Positions 49,200 through 50,010 of a DNA stretch of 50,010 bases are shown here, in pieces (position 1 is the stretch's first letter; the number at the start of each line of letters is the position of its first letter). The notes beneath the pieces are model-generated. The model searched no databases and had not been told where the DNA came from. It saw nothing but the letters and a program-made list of their open reading frames with translations. The DNA comes from Terriglobia bacterium. GTDB lineage: Bacteria; Acidobacteriota; Terriglobia; Bryobacterales; Bryobacteraceae. The DNA lies in contig JAJPJN010000069.1 in the NCBI GenBank assembly GCA_021324185.1, positions 1-50,010 of the forward strand, written 5' to 3'. Both the position numbers and the translations under genes were made by a program.

Positions 49200-49289
49200 A
49201 CTTCCACCCTGAAATTCCTAAAGCTCCTCTAAATCTGCGCCGATTAGTACGGCAAGCGCGCAGCTCATCCTGCGCGATTTTGGAAAATC

Positions 49290-49643
49290 ATGAATTCGAT
49301 GTCAGATCACCATCGACCCGGGGTCCTGCAGATTCCGTCTCCTGACCCAAATGGAACCAAGAGAAAGCTCGAATGCGAAGTAGAAGCCATGCAGGGCAAG
49401 CGCCTGATTCTGTCTACGGCCGAATGCATTCGGGAATCGACCGCTGTCAGCATCGAATACGAAGACACCCTGTTATTGGGCGAAGTCGTTCTCTGTTCTG
49501 GCGTCGGCCAGACCTGGAAAGTCGAAGTACGCATCGAGCAGATGCTCACCGGTTTGCAAAGCCTTATGGCCCTGCGCGCGCAATTGCTAAGCGATAGCCC
49601 GGCCGCCCCGCTGCCATTGATGCCAGTCGGCATGCGCAATTAA
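49290..49643 (+). CDS. Small PilZ-like protein
   Basis: This 117-residue soluble protein has the short beta-barrel pattern of PilZ-like domains: 'KLECEVEAMQGKRLILSTAECIRESTAVSIEYEDTLLLGEVVLCSGVGQTWKVEVRIEQML'. The 'LLLGEVV-C' strand is characteristic of many small acidobacterial PilZ relatives. The N-terminal RxxxR and D/NxSxxG motifs needed for c-di-GMP binding are not evident, so ligand binding is doubtful. It starts 90 nt after the tail-anchored protein gene. The nearby ATG at 49299 is an alternative start. Confidence 0.55.
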   Translation: MNSMSDHHRPGVLQIPSPDPNGTKRKLECEVEAMQGKRLILSTAECIRESTAVSIEYEDTLLLGEVVLCSGVGQTWKVEVRIEQMLTGLQSLMALRAQLLSDSPAAPLPLMPVGMRN

Positions 49644-49655
49644 CCGCTAATGTAG

Positions 49656-49765
49656 TGTCCAACAAATAGCTGGACATAAAGGCCGGGCGAACCGCGCGGT
49701 AGAAAACCTGCTCTCCGATCCTCGGATGCATCAGGGGTCCCGTTCTCTTTGGGACCCAACCCGGC
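49656..49765 (+). ncRNA. Candidate structured RNA (unclassified)
   Basis: TGTCCA-N9-TGGACA (49656-49676) is followed by an outer helix GCCGGG (49682-49687) with CCCGGC (49760-49765). Inside it lie ACCGCGCGGT, TCCGA-TCC-TCGGA and the 7-bp hairpin GGGTCCC (49735-49741)/GGGACCC (49751-49757). This density of compatible helices suggests a folded RNA. It matches no riboswitch, SRP, tmRNA or RNase P motif that I recognise. Either strand could be the sense strand. Confidence 0.35.
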
Positions 49766-49883
49766 TATCGAATCGTTCCCAAAACTCCAGTCACGCCGTT
49801 CTTTTCTTTTATCATCAATAACTTACCTCCAAACCCTTGCAGCCGCATGAGACACTGATAATAGCAATAGATTTCCCGGAAAC

Positions 49884-49925
49884 ACGCCGGTAGAGGCCGC
49901 TTACCCTCTCCGGCGTTTTTCTTTT
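49884..49925 (+). terminator. Strong intrinsic terminator
   Basis: ACGCCGG (49884-49890) pairs with CCGGCGT (49910-49916). After one bulged T, AGAGG (49892-49896) pairs with CCTCT (49905-49909). The run TTTTTCTTTTT follows. This is the clearest Rho-independent terminator in the window. It may end the candidate RNA or attenuate the gene that starts 30 nt later. Confidence 0.85.
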
Positions 49926-49953
49926 TCCACCACCAGAAAGGAATTTTTCAAAT

Positions 49954-50010
49954 ATGGCGACAGCCGCACAAGTCAAAGCAAACCGCGAGAACGCAAAGAA
50001 GTCATCCGGA
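49954..50010 (+). CDS. Start of a gene encoding an 'ANR-NA-KS-G' type small protein (truncated by window)
   Basis: The ATG at 49954 opens a frame of 19 codons to the window edge: 'MATAAQVKANRENAKKSSG'. This opening resembles a widespread family of short proteins in Acidobacteriota and Planctomycetota ('AANRRNAQKSTGPKTxEGK'), whose function is unknown. AAAGGA lies about 13 nt upstream, a rather long spacing. Confidence 0.6.
   Translation, partial: MATAAQVKANRENAKKSSG

Larger units (their letters stand above)
49644..49953. other. 310-base non-coding stretch with several hairpins
   Basis: No credible reading frame covers this interval. It contains an inverted repeat at 49656-49676, a nested multi-hairpin block at 49682-49765, a pyrimidine-rich stretch (49799-49813), weak promoter-like boxes (TTGCAG near 49837, TAATAG near 49859) and a strong terminator at 49884-49925. 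Confidence 0.7.

Overview
This window reads as chromosomal DNA of a moderately GC-rich, diderm, soil-type bacterium, most likely an Acidobacteriota member (Solibacter/Bryobacter-like). This placement is an inference from gene content. The clues are PadR-controlled ABC operons carrying a short protein that resembles the N-terminus of acidobacterial ADOP permeases, a UPF0182 protein, an OmpL-like (BBP2) porin, ankyrin and S9/S41 peptidase genes, several RND pumps, and a terminal reading frame of the 'ANR-NA-KS-G' type. I saw no phage, plasmid, CRISPR or insertion-sequence signature. Genes are densely packed, with many 4-nt overlaps.

Layout. 1-0.9 kb: 3'-truncated lipoprotein sugar-binding protein of an ABC importer. 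0.9-8 kb: an alpha/beta hydrolase, convergent with a tetR-MFP-RND-OMF multidrug efflux operon (minus strand). 8.1-10.7 kb: tRNA-Leu(CAA), ispG (MEP isoprenoid pathway) and a DUF2339-type membrane protein. 10.7-15.6 kb (minus): a PadR regulator, a small membrane protein, an ABC ATPase, and a permease that carries a whole serine beta-lactamase-like domain between its membrane segments. That operon ends in two tandem terminator-like hairpins, followed by a small secreted protein. 15.7-19.4 kb (minus): UPF0182 and a LysR regulator. 19.5-25.5 kb: gltB-gltD glutamate synthase, divergent from the LysR gene, with a strong sigma70 promoter overlapped by a palindrome (a gltC-gltAB-like arrangement). 25.6-29.8 kb: a fosmidomycin-resistance-type MFS transporter, ahcY and a BBP2 porin. 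29.9-33.9 kb: a Tat-type aldo/keto reductase, an S9 peptidase and an aspartyl-protease-like protein. 34.0-41.6 kb (minus): an mdtABC-like RND operon with two different RND subunits and no outer membrane factor. 41.7-45.9 kb: an erosion zone with a frameshifted nagB, an intact ankyrin gene, an internally deleted S41 peptidase and an OpgC-type gene without a clear start codon. 45.9-50 kb: XdhC, secreted and LysR proteins, two small uncharacterised proteins, a 310-base non-coding stretch with several hairpins and a strong terminator, and the start of another gene.

The most unusual item is the ABC permease with the inserted beta-lactamase-like domain. Three membrane segments precede the insert, so it should sit outside the cytoplasm. 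With its ATPase, small membrane partner and PadR regulator it forms a self-contained export or sensing module. The structured non-coding stretch at 49.65-49.93 kb and the cluster of damaged genes at 41.7-45.9 kb are the next most interesting points.
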